A DNA stretch of 64,000 nt from Palsa-465 sp963800475 (GTDB lineage: Bacteria > Actinomycetota > Thermoleophilia > Solirubrobacterales > Solirubrobacteraceae). Both the position numbers and the translations under genes were made by a program. Below the pieces are notes generated by a model that saw only the letters and a program-made list of their open reading frames with translations, had not been told where the DNA came from and did no database searches. Positions 1 to 8,807 of the stretch are shown here, in pieces; the stretch's first letter is position 1, and every line of letters starts with the position of its first letter. The DNA lies in contig CAWDAZ010000005.1 in assembly GCA_963800475.1 (NCBI GenBank), positions 89,998 to 153,997 of the forward strand, read 5' to 3'.

Positions 1-146
1 CTCCGGACCGCGACGTGCTCCTGCCTGATCCCCTCGTACTGAACCGGCATCTCCCATCCGGCGAACGGCACCAGCCGCGCACCCGCCGCCACGTGGCGGT
101 CGTGAAGCGGGCTGCGGCGCAGGGTGGTCTCGGCGGCAGACGACAC
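1..146 (-). CDS. gcvT: Glycine cleavage system T protein (aminomethyltransferase), 5' part only
   Basis: From a GTG at 146 the reverse strand stays open for 48 codons and leaves the window at its left edge. The peptide has the N-terminal pattern of T-proteins: SPLHDRHVA, then PFAGWEMPVQY and IRQEHVAVR. The T-protein takes the aminomethyl group from lipoyl-H protein, passes the one-carbon unit to tetrahydrofolate and releases ammonia. A weak purine-rich stretch (GAGCGGAA) lies just before the GTG. The folate-binding and C-terminal domains are outside the window, so completeness cannot be judged. The gene follows the GH2 gene on the same strand after about 40 bases. No glycine-riboswitch-like structure fits in that gap. 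Confidence 0.8.
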   Translation of the reverse strand, partial: MSSAAETTLRRSPLHDRHVAAGARLVPFAGWEMPVQYEGIRQEHVAVR

Positions 147-187
147 TTCCGCTCAGGCTATTACACGCCCGGCGGTTCAGAGGAGCC

Positions 188-2182
188 CTAGCGGCGACGC
201 GTCGAGAGCCGGCGGCGCCCCGAGGGCCTGGCCCGCGTGGGGTGTGCGGCGGCCCGCCGCTGCGGGGCGATCTGGGTGGTGTCGTGGAAGATCGACGACA
301 CCACCGAGAACGACGGCTTCAGGCTCCCGGTCAGGCTCACGAGCCCCTTCTGGACCCACGGCGGGTTCGGCCACGGATCGCCGCCGCCCCAGCCCGGCCG
401 CGCCGCGAAGTCCTGCAGCGCGAAGTAGATCGCGCCGGACAGCCACGACTTGGCGGCGAACACGCCGAGATGGTACGCGGCGGAGTTGGATTGGAATTCG
501 TACGTCCCCCGCTCGTCGACCGGACCGTGCCGGTTGGCCTCGAACCCGAACTCGGTGACCATCAGCGCCTTGGTCGGATAGCAAGCACGGAGGCTGTCGA
601 GGAATGGGCCGAGCGCGTCGCGGTCGTCCGTCGACCCGCCTCCGGCATCGAACCACCCGAAGTAGTCGTTGAAGCCGATCACGTCGAGCGGCGCGTATGC
701 GCTCTGGCACGGGACGCCGGGCCACGACGAGACCGCCATCCCGACCGGGCGCGTCGGGTCGAGCTTGTGAACCAGGGACGCCGCCATCGTGATGTAGTGG
801 GCCTCGTTGGTGGTGACCGGCGTCGACAGCTCGTTGGCGATGCTCCACAGCATCACCGATGGGTGGTTGCCGTTGTCGAGGATGTTCTGCCGGAGCGTCG
901 ACGCCGCTGCGCGCAGCACCGTCGTCGTCCCGAGGTAGTTATCGCCGGTCTCGGTGCCGGCGCTGTTGGGACTGTTCGAGAACTGGTACACGGGCACCTC
1001 GTCCCACACCAGGATCCCGTCGCGGTCTGCCATCTCGAGGAGCTCCGGGTTCAGCGGGTAATGCGAGCGGATCACCGTCGAGCCGAGCTTGCGGGTCCAG
1101 CCGATCAGCGCGGTCAGCTGGGCCGGCGAGAGCGCCGCGCCGGTCTGGACGTTCTGCTCGTGGATGAATACGCCGCGCAGGTCGAGCGGCCGCCCGTTGA
1201 GGTCGAGCCGCCCGCCGGGGCTGACGGTGATCGTCCGGATCCCGCTGTAGGTCGTGTAGCCGCCGAGCTGGTGACCCCGCGCGTCGGTCAGCGTGAGCGT
1301 CGCGCGATACAGGTATGGGTGGTCGGTAGACCACAGCCGCGGATGCGGCATCAGCGCGGTCGAGGTTGCGGTCCAGGTGCCGTGCGGCGCGATCGTCGCC
1401 GTCCCGAAGTCGAGCGGGACGTTGCCGTACCGCCCAGTCAGCTCGACCTGGCGGACCGTCCCGGTGACGTTGCGGACCGTCGCCTCCTCCTGAACGGTTG
1501 CGTCGCAGCTCGGACACGGCAGCACCGGGGTGACGAGCGCCTGCTGCAGGTCGGCAGCGTCGACCGCGCGCAGGTAGACCTCCCGCTGCAGCCCCCCGAA
1601 GTTCCACCACCCGCCGCTAGGCCCGGGCGGGAGATCGGTCGGCCCGCGACGGTCGTCGACACGCACGACGAGCCTGTTGACGCCGGCTCGCAAGCCGCTC
1701 AGATCGAACTCGAACGGCAGATACGACCCCGCGTGGGTGCCGATCAGCCGGCCGTTGAGCCACACCGAAGCCCGGTAGTTGACCGACTCGAAGCGCACGA
1801 TCCAGTGCTGCTGGGGCTTCGGTGTGTTTGCCGGGAAGGCGCCCGCGGGCAGCGTGAAGTCCCGCCGGTACCACCCGACCGAGCCGGCCATGCTGGCACT
1901 CGAGAGGTCGCCTGCGTTGAACGAGTTCGGGACCGTCACCGGGAGCCAGCCGGCCGTCGGGGAGCCGCGCCACCACTGCTGCTCGAGTCCGGCGCCGGCC
2001 GGGTCCGCGCGGTACAGCCACTCCCCGCCCAGCAGGTAGCGCCCGTTCTGGCCGTCCCGGTACAGCGCGCCGGCGGTCGGAGGGGTCGCGACGTATGGGG
2101 TCGCGGTCGTCGCCGCGCGCGCGATCGCCGGCAGCGCGAGCGCGAGCACGACCGACGCGATCAGCACGCGGCGAGCGCTCAC
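188..2182 (-). CDS. Secreted glycoside hydrolase family 2 enzyme (beta-galactosidase/glucuronidase-like)
   Basis: A 664-residue protein from a GTG that overlaps the previous stop as GTGA. It starts with a signal peptide (ARRVLIASVVLALALPAIARA). A jelly-roll sugar-binding domain spans about 85-205, an Ig-like domain about 210-320, and a TIM barrel starts near 330. The likely acid/base is Glu451 in WSIANE and the likely nucleophile Glu544 in MVTEFG, both as expected for family 2. Substrate (beta-galactoside, glucuronide or mannoside) cannot be read from sequence. The tail after about 630 is basic and low in complexity. It is coupled to the upstream propeller/PKD protein, so the two exported proteins are probably made together. 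Longer starts upstream would remove the signal peptide from the N-terminus, so the GTG at 2182 is preferred. Confidence 0.85.
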   Translation of the reverse strand: MSARRVLIASVVLALALPAIARAATTATPYVATPPTAGALYRDGQNGRYLLGGEWLYRADPAGAGLEQQWWRGSPTAGWLPVTVPNSFNAGDLSSASMAGSVGWYRRDFTLPAGAFPANTPKPQQHWIVRFESVNYRASVWLNGRLIGTHAGSYLPFEFDLSGLRAGVNRLVVRVDDRRGPTDLPPGPSGGWWNFGGLQREVYLRAVDAADLQQALVTPVLPCPSCDATVQEEATVRNVTGTVRQVELTGRYGNVPLDFGTATIAPHGTWTATSTALMPHPRLWSTDHPYLYRATLTLTDARGHQLGGYTTYSGIRTITVSPGGRLDLNGRPLDLRGVFIHEQNVQTGAALSPAQLTALIGWTRKLGSTVIRSHYPLNPELLEMADRDGILVWDEVPVYQFSNSPNSAGTETGDNYLGTTTVLRAAASTLRQNILDNGNHPSVMLWSIANELSTPVTTNEAHYITMAASLVHKLDPTRPVGMAVSSWPGVPCQSAYAPLDVIGFNDYFGWFDAGGGSTDDRDALGPFLDSLRACYPTKALMVTEFGFEANRHGPVDERGTYEFQSNSAAYHLGVFAAKSWLSGAIYFALQDFAARPGWGGGDPWPNPPWVQKGLVSLTGSLKPSFSVVSSIFHDTTQIAPQRRAAAHPTRARPSGRRRLSTRRR

Positions 2183-4269
2183 GCGCGCCTCCGATGGTGC
2201 GTCTTGGGCCGTGGCTTCTTGGGCTTCGGCTTGGGCTTCGGCTTGCGGATCGTGACGGTCTGCGTCACGCGACCGACGTTGCCGGCCCGGTCGGTGACGA
2301 CGGCGGTGATCGTGTACGTGCCGGGGGCCGCGTAGGTGTGGAAGCTCCGGTGCCATCCGAGGTGCAGCTGCGTCGAGGTCGTGTCGCCCCAGTTGACGAC
2401 CGCCGAGGCGACTCCGGACGCGTCGGTCCGCGGGTCATTGAGCGGCGGCGGGTCGGCGTAGGTGAGGAACGTGTTGATCGCGTGGCCCAGCAGCGTGTTT
2501 CCCTGCACCGTGAGCTGGCCGACCGGCGGGATCGTGTCGACGAACACGGTGGCGGTGCGCGTCTGCGCCGTCTGCCCCACCGGGTTGGTGGCGATCACGT
2601 AGAAGGTGTGCGGCCCATCCGGGAGCGCCGTCGGCACCACGACCGAGGTCGCAGTCGTCGTCGCGATCTGGGTGCCGTCGAGCGTGACCGTGTAGGTGAC
2701 CGGTCCCCATGGCTCGCTCGACTTCGACCAGCTCAGCTGCGGGTGTGGAAGCCCCTGGTATCGCGGCGGCCCAACGGGTCCAAACGGGCTCGGGGGCTGA
2801 TACAGCTGCGCCGCCACGAGCTGCGTCGCCCCCGGCAGCCCCTGGAGCCATGCCACGGCAGAGTCGCCCGCCACGTCGCCCGCGCCCGCGAGCCCGTTGT
2901 CCGCGTCGGTGGGGCCCTGGGCAGCTGAGGACAGCACGATCTCGGGACCGAGCGTGCCGCCCGCCGGCGCGTACCGCATCCGGATCTCGGGAAGGGCGGC
3001 CGATCCCGGGTTCTGCTGCCAGGTGATCAGGTTCGAGAACAGTCCGGCGGTCGCCGGAACGCCGTCGGGCGCCGAGGCCTCGCCGATGCTGTTGACCCCG
3101 GTGAACCCCCATACGGCCCCGTCGTCGCCGAGCGCAGCCGCGAACAGGCCGTTGGAGCTCGTGCGCGAGGAGGTGATCCAGCCGTGCCCGTACTCGCCCA
3201 TCGTGATCTGGGGGTCGGTCGCCCCGTCCTGACTCGACGTCGACAGCCCGTCGACCGGCACCACACCGAGGAACAGCGACCCCCGCAGCCGGTTCATCAC
3301 GACCCGCGACTGTTGCGAGCCGCCCGCCCCGCACGACAGCACCTCGTGAAAGGCGACGTCCGCGAACGACGAGTTGCCCTCCGTCCCGATCGCGGGGCTG
3401 TCGGATGACACCTCGGTGCAGCCCGCGAGCGGAAGGTCCGCGCGCGCGGTGGAGATGCTCACCGCGGTTCCCCATGTCTTCCGGGCGAAGATGTGCCCCG
3501 CCTCGCCCCAGGTGACGATCCCGACGCCGTCGCCGGACGCCGCGACCGCCGGCCGCCCCGCCCCGGTCCCCGCTCCGTCGGCGCCGGACACGCTCAGCGC
3601 GGTCGGCGCGACCGCCCACGCGGCGGTGTTGAAGTACGCGACCTTGACGTCGTTCCCGCCGCCTCCGTTGGCCGCCGTGAAGGCCAGGTACGCCTTACCC
3701 GAGTCGGCGATCGAGATCGCGGGACCGCTCGCGCCCGCAGCCAGCGCCGCGGGCCTCGTCAGCCCGCCCGTGCCGCTGGTTCGGTCGGCGACGTACAGGG
3801 TGCCGCCGCTGACGAATGCGACCAGCAGCAGGCCGCCGTTGCCGGCGGCGATCACCGGCTGCGAGGAGGCGCCGAGCCCCTGGTCGACCTGCACCGGCGG
3901 CCGGAACGCCCCGCCGGTCAGCGCCGAGACGAATACGTGCTGGACGCCGGCGACTTGCTTGAGGTAAACGAGACCGCCGGTCCCGTCGCGCGCGATCGAC
4001 ATCGCCAGCCCGGCGGGGCGGACGATGTCCGCGCTCGGACCGTCGATCACCCGGGGCGCAGCGGCGACCGGCTGCTGCGCCGCAGCCGAGCTCGCGCCCG
4101 CCGCGAGCAATGCGAGCGCGATCACCGGCGCGGGCAGCGCGCGCCTGAGCCTGAATTCCCTGTCGGCCGTGGGTCTGACGGAGCTAGAACAGATGAGCAG
4201 CGTTCGGGTTGCGGTGCGGCTCCCGGAAACCAGGATGCCACGCGCCCAGGACGCTCCCCGCACCACCAC
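2179..4269 (-). CDS. Secreted beta-propeller-like protein with C-terminal PKD/Ig-like domain
   Basis: A protein of about 696 residues. A hydrophobic export signal (LPAPVIALALLAAGASSAAA) lies about 45 residues after the first possible GTG, so the true start is uncertain: GTG codons at 4269, 4266 and 4263 are possible and a CTG near 4200 would give a more usual signal length. Residues 80-480 contain repeating AGLAMSIA, GGLLLVAF and KAYLAFTA-type strands typical of sialidase-like propellers. An Ig-like segment follows, and a PKD domain near 590-675 ends in YAAPGTYTITAVVTDRAGN. The C-terminus is a Lys/Pro/Arg-rich tail that could hold the protein on the cell wall. It lies 18 bases downstream of ftsZ and overlaps the GH2 gene by GTGA. 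Enzymatic activity is not evident. Confidence 0.7.
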   Translation of the reverse strand: MVVRGASWARGILVSGSRTATRTLLICSSSVRPTADREFRLRRALPAPVIALALLAAGASSAAAQQPVAAAPRVIDGPSADIVRPAGLAMSIARDGTGGLVYLKQVAGVQHVFVSALTGGAFRPPVQVDQGLGASSQPVIAAGNGGLLLVAFVSGGTLYVADRTSGTGGLTRPAALAAGASGPAISIADSGKAYLAFTAANGGGGNDVKVAYFNTAAWAVAPTALSVSGADGAGTGAGRPAVAASGDGVGIVTWGEAGHIFARKTWGTAVSISTARADLPLAGCTEVSSDSPAIGTEGNSSFADVAFHEVLSCGAGGSQQSRVVMNRLRGSLFLGVVPVDGLSTSSQDGATDPQITMGEYGHGWITSSRTSSNGLFAAALGDDGAVWGFTGVNSIGEASAPDGVPATAGLFSNLITWQQNPGSAALPEIRMRYAPAGGTLGPEIVLSSAAQGPTDADNGLAGAGDVAGDSAVAWLQGLPGATQLVAAQLYQPPSPFGPVGPPRYQGLPHPQLSWSKSSEPWGPVTYTVTLDGTQIATTTATSVVVPTALPDGPHTFYVIATNPVGQTAQTRTATVFVDTIPPVGQLTVQGNTLLGHAINTFLTYADPPPLNDPRTDASGVASAVVNWGDTTSTQLHLGWHRSFHTYAAPGTYTITAVVTDRAGNVGRVTQTVTIRKPKPKPKPKKPRPKTHHRRRA

Positions 4270-4287
4270 GGGTGGAAGCGGCGCGAC

Positions 4288-5355
4288 CTAGTCCTTCAGG
4301 AACGACGGGATGTCGATCTCTTCGTCGCGAATCTCGAGCGACGAGCGGCGGACGTCGTCGATCGTCACGTCGCGGCTGCGGGCCTGGCGCTGGGTGCCGC
4401 GGCGGATCCCGCCATGGTCGAACCCGGTCGCGATCACCGTCACCCTCACGTCCTCGCCCATCCCGTCGTCGATCACGGCGCCGAAGATGATGTTCGACTC
4501 CTGATCGGCGGCGGCCTGGACGATCTCCGCGGCCTCGTTGACCTCGAACAGCCCGAGGTCGTGGCCGCCGGTGATGTTGAGCAGGATCCCGGTCGCGCCG
4601 TCGACGGACTCCTCGAGCAGCGGCGAGGAGATCGCGATCTTGGCCGCCTCGGCCGCGCGGTTCTCCCCGTTCGCGGCGCCGATCCCCATCAGCGCGGTGC
4701 CCGCGTCATGCATGATCGTGCGGACGTCCGCGAAGTCGAGGTTGATGAGCCCGGGAATCGTGATCAGGTCGGTGATGCCCTGGACGCCCTGGCGCAGGAC
4801 GTTGTCGGCCTCCCGAAACGCGTCGAGCATCGAGGTGCGGCGCTCGACAATTGCCAGCAACTTCTCGTTCGGGATCACGATCAGCGTGTCGACGTTCTCG
4901 CGCAGGCGCTGGATGCCCTCCTCGGCCTGGCGCGCGCGCTGCGTTCCCTCGAACGAGAACGGCCGCGTCACGCACCCGACGGTCAGCGCGCCGATCTCGT
5001 TCTTGGCGATATCGGCGATCACGGGCGCGGCGCCGGTGCCGGTGCCACCGCCCTCGCCTGCGGTCACGAACACCATGTCGGCGCCTTTCAGCGCCTCCTT
5101 GATCTCGTCGCGCGACTCGGCCGCGGCGCCCTGCCCGATGTCCGGGTTGGCGCCCGCGCCGAGGCCCTTGGTCAACTGATGGCCGATGTTCAGCTTGACG
5201 TCCGCGTCGCACATCGCCAGCGCCTGCGCATCTGTGTTGGCCGCGATGAATTCGACGCCGCGGAGCCCGGCGTCGACCATCCGGTTGACGGCGTTGGTGC
5301 CGCCGCCGCCGACACCGACGACCTTGATGACTGCGAGATAGCTACCGCTTTCCAT
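4288..5355 (-). CDS. ftsZ: Cell division GTPase FtsZ
   Basis: A tubulin-like GTPase of 355 residues that forms the Z-ring at the division site. Diagnostic features are GVGGGGTNAVNRM near 14, the tubulin signature GEGGGTGTGAA at 100-110, the synergy loop NLDFADVRT near 205, and the C-terminal peptide EEIDIPSFLKD, which binds membrane tethers and other division proteins. The linker between the globular domain and the tail is short, so the protein is compact for an actinobacterial FtsZ. It is the last division gene of the dcw cluster. No ftsA is present between ftsQ and ftsZ, as is usual in Actinobacteria, so another tether is expected. Confidence 0.98.
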   Translation of the reverse strand: MESGSYLAVIKVVGVGGGGTNAVNRMVDAGLRGVEFIAANTDAQALAMCDADVKLNIGHQLTKGLGAGANPDIGQGAAAESRDEIKEALKGADMVFVTAGEGGGTGTGAAPVIADIAKNEIGALTVGCVTRPFSFEGTQRARQAEEGIQRLRENVDTLIVIPNEKLLAIVERRTSMLDAFREADNVLRQGVQGITDLITIPGLINLDFADVRTIMHDAGTALMGIGAANGENRAAEAAKIAISSPLLEESVDGATGILLNITGGHDLGLFEVNEAAEIVQAAADQESNIIFGAVIDDGMGEDVRVTVIATGFDHGGIRRGTQRQARSRDVTIDDVRRSSLEIRDEEIDIPSFLKD

Positions 5356-5528
5356 GTGGACCGTCCGAGCCTCGAGTTAGCGTTGAGGTTCTTTTCGTCT
5401 TCACGCTGTTTGCGCAGTTTTGCACGTTAGGTGCTGGGGATGCGCAGAGTCAACGGCGGGGGCCCATTCGCAACGTTCGTTGCAAATCCGGGATTTCTCA
5501 AGAAGTGCCTGAGAGTTGCCCTGCCAGT

Positions 5529-5551
5529 ACCCTCAAGCTTCAGTTGAGGGT
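5529..5551 (-). repeat. Hairpin just downstream of ftsQ in the ftsQ-ftsZ gap
   Basis: Arms ACCCTCAA (5529-5536) and TTGAGGGT (5544-5551) are a perfect 8-bp inverted repeat with a 7-base loop, two bases past the ftsQ stop. No T-run follows, so it is more likely an RNA processing or stability element than a terminator. The rest of this 198-bp gap probably holds the ftsZ promoter, but I see no clear -10/-35 pair in it. Confidence 0.5.
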
Positions 5552-5553
5552 TA

Positions 5554-6456
5554 TCAGCCGCCGCCGCTCGCACCGCTGCCTCCGGACGCCGAGCTCGTGG
5601 CGCCGGTCGAGCCGCCGGAGAGCGCCGCGGACCCCGCCCCGGCGGCGGGCCGAACCGGATCGCTGACGTCGATGTACGACGCGCCCGCCGAACCAGGGTC
5701 GGCGAGCACGGCGGCCGCGGCGAGCCACTTCGCACGTGCGCTCGACGCGTCCCCGAAGTACACGCTCGGCCCGCCTCGCAACTGAGCCGCGAGCCCGTGC
5801 CCGGACACGGTCGTGACCTGGCCGACCCGTGCGAGCAGCTCCGCCGGAGCGGCCGCCAGCAGCTTGACCGCCAGCAGCGCCTGACCCGTCAGCCGGGGAC
5901 CGCCGGGGGGCACGGTGAGCGGCACCACCGGGAGCGACGCGGTTGCGGACATGTCGTGGATCAGCGTGCCGTCGCCGGCGACCGGGACGCTGCGCCCCGC
6001 GACCGAGACAACCGCCACCGGCGGTCGCTCGATCACGCGGATCCTCATCGCGTGGGGAAACTGCGTGGTGACGCGGAGGCCGGCGACGAGCGGGAACGGC
6101 GCGATCGCCGTCCGGAGCTGCCCCATGTCGACGTCGAGCGTCGTCATCCCGTGCGCGGCGCCGACCAGGGCGCCGCGGATCGCTCCGGCGTCGGGCCCGT
6201 TCACGCCGGTCACCTTGACGCGGGTCACCGCAACCAGCGAGGAGTCGCGCAGCCACAGCCATCCGCCCAGCAGCAGCGCACCGATCAGCAGCACGGCGAG
6301 CAGCACGCGCCGGACCCGGCGGCGGCCGAGCGCCGCGCGAACGCTCAGCCTGGGAAGGCCGGGGCGCCGAGCCACCACTCCGGTGGAAGCGCGCCGCGAC
6401 CGGCGCCGCGCGAGCGCTCCGAGCGGCCCGCGCGCGAGCGGGCGACCGAAGCTCAT
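5554..6456 (-). CDS. ftsQ: Cell division protein FtsQ/DivIB
   Basis: A bitopic membrane protein of the divisome that binds FtsL and FtsB and links them to FtsW/FtsI. It has an Arg-rich cytoplasmic N-terminus of about 50 residues, one membrane segment at 51-69 (VLLAVLLIGALLLGGWLWL) and a POTRA domain starting at VTRVKVTGVNG (about 77-142). The FtsQ domain then extends to about 265, with VYFGD marking its usual beta strand. The C-terminus is a Gly/Ser/Ala-rich disordered tail. The start overlaps the murB stop by ATGA, and the position between murB and ftsZ is canonical. Confidence 0.92.
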   Translation of the reverse strand: MSFGRPLARGPLGALARRRSRRASTGVVARRPGLPRLSVRAALGRRRVRRVLLAVLLIGALLLGGWLWLRDSSLVAVTRVKVTGVNGPDAGAIRGALVGAAHGMTTLDVDMGQLRTAIAPFPLVAGLRVTTQFPHAMRIRVIERPPVAVVSVAGRSVPVAGDGTLIHDMSATASLPVVPLTVPPGGPRLTGQALLAVKLLAAAPAELLARVGQVTTVSGHGLAAQLRGGPSVYFGDASSARAKWLAAAAVLADPGSAGASYIDVSDPVRPAAGAGSAALSGGSTGATSSASGGSGASGGG

Positions 6457-7373
6457 CCGTCCTGCTCCCAGTCGCGAGGGATCTCTACCGGCCCGAGCGC
6501 CTGGACCTCGGCCTCGAGCTTGACGCCGAACCGCTCACGTACCCGGCGCCGGCCCTCGGCCATCAGCGCGACGACTTCGGCCGTCGACGCGCCGCCGTGG
6601 TTGACGATGAAGTTCGCGTGCTTGTCGGAGAAGCTCGCGCCGCCGATCCTGAGCCCCCGGCAACCGGCGGCCTCCAGTAGCTGGCCCGCCGTCCGGCCCT
6701 CCGCCCGCGGATCGTCCGGGTTCTTGAAGGTCGACCCGAACGTCTTGATGCCGGACGGCTGCGCCGCCTTGCGCATCGCGCGCATCTCGGCGAGCGTTGC
6801 CTTGACCTGGGCGCTATCGGCGCGCTCGAGCTGGAACGAGGCTCGCGCCACCACCTCTCCGGCTCGAAGGTTCGAGCGGCGGTACGAGAACCCGAGCTCG
6901 CCGGGCGCCCGCCGCCGGGTGCCGGAGCGGTCGACCACGTCGACCCACTCGAGCACTCGCGCCAGCTGCCCTCCGTATGCGTTCGCGTTCATTCGGACCG
7001 CGCCGCCGACGGTGCCGGGGATGTTGACGCCGAACTCGAGCCCCGCGAGGCCGGCCTGCGCGGCTTGCGCGGCGACAGCGGGCAGCCTCGCGCCGCCGCC
7101 GCACTGCATCCGGGTTGCGTCGATCTCGATCTTGCTCAGCTCCGTGTCCAGCTTCAGCACCAGCCCGCGGACTCCCGCGTCCGCCACCAGGAGGTTCGAC
7201 CCGGACCCCACGACCCCTACTTGGAGCTGCTCGTCCGCCGCCCACCCGAGCAGCCGCTCGAGCTCGTCGAGCGATCCCGCGCGGGCGAAGCGCTCGGCGC
7301 GACCGCCGGTGCGGATCGTCGTCAGGCGCGCGAGCGGGTAGTCGCGCTCGACCCCGGGAGGCGGACTCGCCAT
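6453..7373 (-). CDS. murB: UDP-N-acetylenolpyruvoylglucosamine reductase MurB
   Basis: A cytoplasmic flavoenzyme of 306 residues that reduces UDP-GlcNAc-enolpyruvate to UDP-MurNAc with NADPH, the second committed step of peptidoglycan synthesis. The FAD-binding motif GSGSNLLVAD is at 56-65, and GVNIPGTVGGAVRMNA follows near 115-130. The proton-donating Ser of the family corresponds to Ser214 in TFGSTFKNP, and the C-terminal catalytic Glu lies in VKLEAEV near 287. Length and the compact C-terminal domain suggest a type II (short) MurB. It lies 31 bases after murC and overlaps ftsQ by ATGA. Confidence 0.97.
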   Translation of the reverse strand: MASPPPGVERDYPLARLTTIRTGGRAERFARAGSLDELERLLGWAADEQLQVGVVGSGSNLLVADAGVRGLVLKLDTELSKIEIDATRMQCGGGARLPAVAAQAAQAGLAGLEFGVNIPGTVGGAVRMNANAYGGQLARVLEWVDVVDRSGTRRRAPGELGFSYRRSNLRAGEVVARASFQLERADSAQVKATLAEMRAMRKAAQPSGIKTFGSTFKNPDDPRAEGRTAGQLLEAAGCRGLRIGGASFSDKHANFIVNHGGASTAEVVALMAEGRRRVRERFGVKLEAEVQALGPVEIPRDWEQDG

Positions 7374-7404
7374 TGGGAGTCAGGGTAGTTGGGGGGTCGG
7401 CCGG

Positions 7405-8721
7405 TCAGGACGCGACCAGCGAGCGCCCCAGCGCGTCGACGTCGCCGGCTCCCATCACCAGGCACACGTCCCGCTCGCGCAGCTCGGCGACCAGGAACCG
7501 GCGCGCCGCGTCGAATCCCGGCAGCCACGCCACCCGGCGGCCCTCGGCGGCGTCCGCCGCAGCGGCGGCGATCAGCCTTCCGTCAACGCCCGGGAAATCC
7601 TCGGCGCGCTCCCGCGCGGGATACACGTCGAGGACCACGACCACGTCGGCGGCCGCCAGCGCGGACCCGAACGCGGCCGCCAGCGCCTGCGTGCGCGAGT
7701 AGAGGTGTGGCTGGAACACGGCGATCAGCCTGCCCGGCTCGAGCGTCCTGGCCGCCGCGATCGCGGCCGCGACCTCGGTCGGGTGGTGCGCGTAGTCGTC
7801 GTATACGAGCGCCCCGCGCGCGGTGCCGCCCAGCAGCTCGAGCCGCCGGCGCGCGCCGGTGAAGTCCTCGAGCGCCGCGGCTGCCCGGTGTGGATCGGCA
7901 CCCGTCAGCGCGGCGGCGGTCAGCGCTCCGGCCGCGTTGACGGCGTTGTGCACACCTGGCACGGCCAGCCGCACCTCGAGCTCGCGCCAGCGAAACGTCG
8001 ATCCACCCGGGAACACCTCCACGTCGGCGGCGTCGTAGGCGGTCGCGCCCGGCGGGCACAACGCGATCAGCTCGGGGCGGTCCCACACCACGGCGCGTGC
8101 TCCGGCGCGCGACATGAACGACCGGAACGTCTCGTCGAGCTCGAGCCGCGAGCCGTACGTGGAATGGTGGTCGAGCTCCGCGTTCGTGAGCACCGCGACC
8201 TGGGGCCACAGCTCGAGCAGCGATCGATCCGACTCGTCGGCCTCGATCACGATCCACTCGCCGCGACCCCAACCGGCGTTGGAGCCGGTCGAGCGAAGCT
8301 CGCCTCCCAGAACGTAGCTGGGGTCGAGCCCAGCCCCGCGCAGCGCATGGACGACCATCCCGGCGGTGGTCGTCTTGCCGTGCGTGCCGGTCACGGCCAG
8401 GCACGACCGCAGCTGCGCGATCTGCGCCAGCAGCGCGGCGCGGTGCAGCTCGCGGCCGGCCGCCGCGAGGCGCTCCGGGTTGTCGGCCGGGACGGCGGTC
8501 GAATACACGACCTCCGCGCCGGCCGGGACGTTGGCCGCCCGGTGACCGATCACGGGCTCGATCCCGTGTTCGCGCAGTCGCGCGGTGTAGGACGACTCGG
8601 CCCGGTCGGAGCCGGTCACCTGCGCACCGAGCGCGCGAGCGATGATCGCCAGCCCGCTCATCCCGGCGCCGCCGATCCCGACGAAGTGAAGTCGCCTCGA
8701 GGACCAGTCGTCAGCTGCCAT
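7405..8721 (-). CDS. murC: UDP-N-acetylmuramate--L-alanine ligase MurC
   Basis: An ATP-dependent ligase that adds L-Ala to UDP-MurNAc. I chose the ATG at 8721, giving 438 residues; ten more codons are open upstream but lack family similarity. Motifs seen are the nucleotide-sugar-binding GIGGAGMSGL (15-24), the ATP loop GTHGKTTT (112-119), EADESD in the central domain and YDDYAHHPTE near 310. It lies between murG and murB in the usual order, but a plus-strand glycosidase pseudogene separates it from murG, so murC-murB-ftsQ probably need their own promoter in or near 8722-8807. Confidence 0.97.
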   Translation of the reverse strand: MAADDWSSRRLHFVGIGGAGMSGLAIIARALGAQVTGSDRAESSYTARLREHGIEPVIGHRAANVPAGAEVVYSTAVPADNPERLAAAGRELHRAALLAQIAQLRSCLAVTGTHGKTTTAGMVVHALRGAGLDPSYVLGGELRSTGSNAGWGRGEWIVIEADESDRSLLELWPQVAVLTNAELDHHSTYGSRLELDETFRSFMSRAGARAVVWDRPELIALCPPGATAYDAADVEVFPGGSTFRWRELEVRLAVPGVHNAVNAAGALTAAALTGADPHRAAAALEDFTGARRRLELLGGTARGALVYDDYAHHPTEVAAAIAAARTLEPGRLIAVFQPHLYSRTQALAAAFGSALAAADVVVVLDVYPARERAEDFPGVDGRLIAAAAADAAEGRRVAWLPGFDAARRFLVAELRERDVCLVMGAGDVDALGRSLVAS

Positions 8722-8807
8722 GACGCGCGAGGCTATCGGTGGCCAATCCACTTGCCTGCGACGCCGCGGCGTGACACACTAAACTCAGCATTGACGGGGG
8801 TAACCGT

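Noticed and set aside
242..2335. Long plus-strand open frame of 697 codons
   Set aside because: It lies opposite the GH2 gene, is Arg-rich with no recognisable domain, and reflects high-GC codon use on the opposite strand.
3493..5430. Long plus-strand open frame of 645 codons
   Set aside because: Antisense to the PKD protein and ftsZ, both well supported; composition is Arg/Asp/Gly-rich without motifs.
5356..5553. Possible small ftsA-like or other gene between ftsQ and ftsZ
   Set aside because: Too short, no convincing frame; the gap shows only hairpins and presumed promoter DNA.
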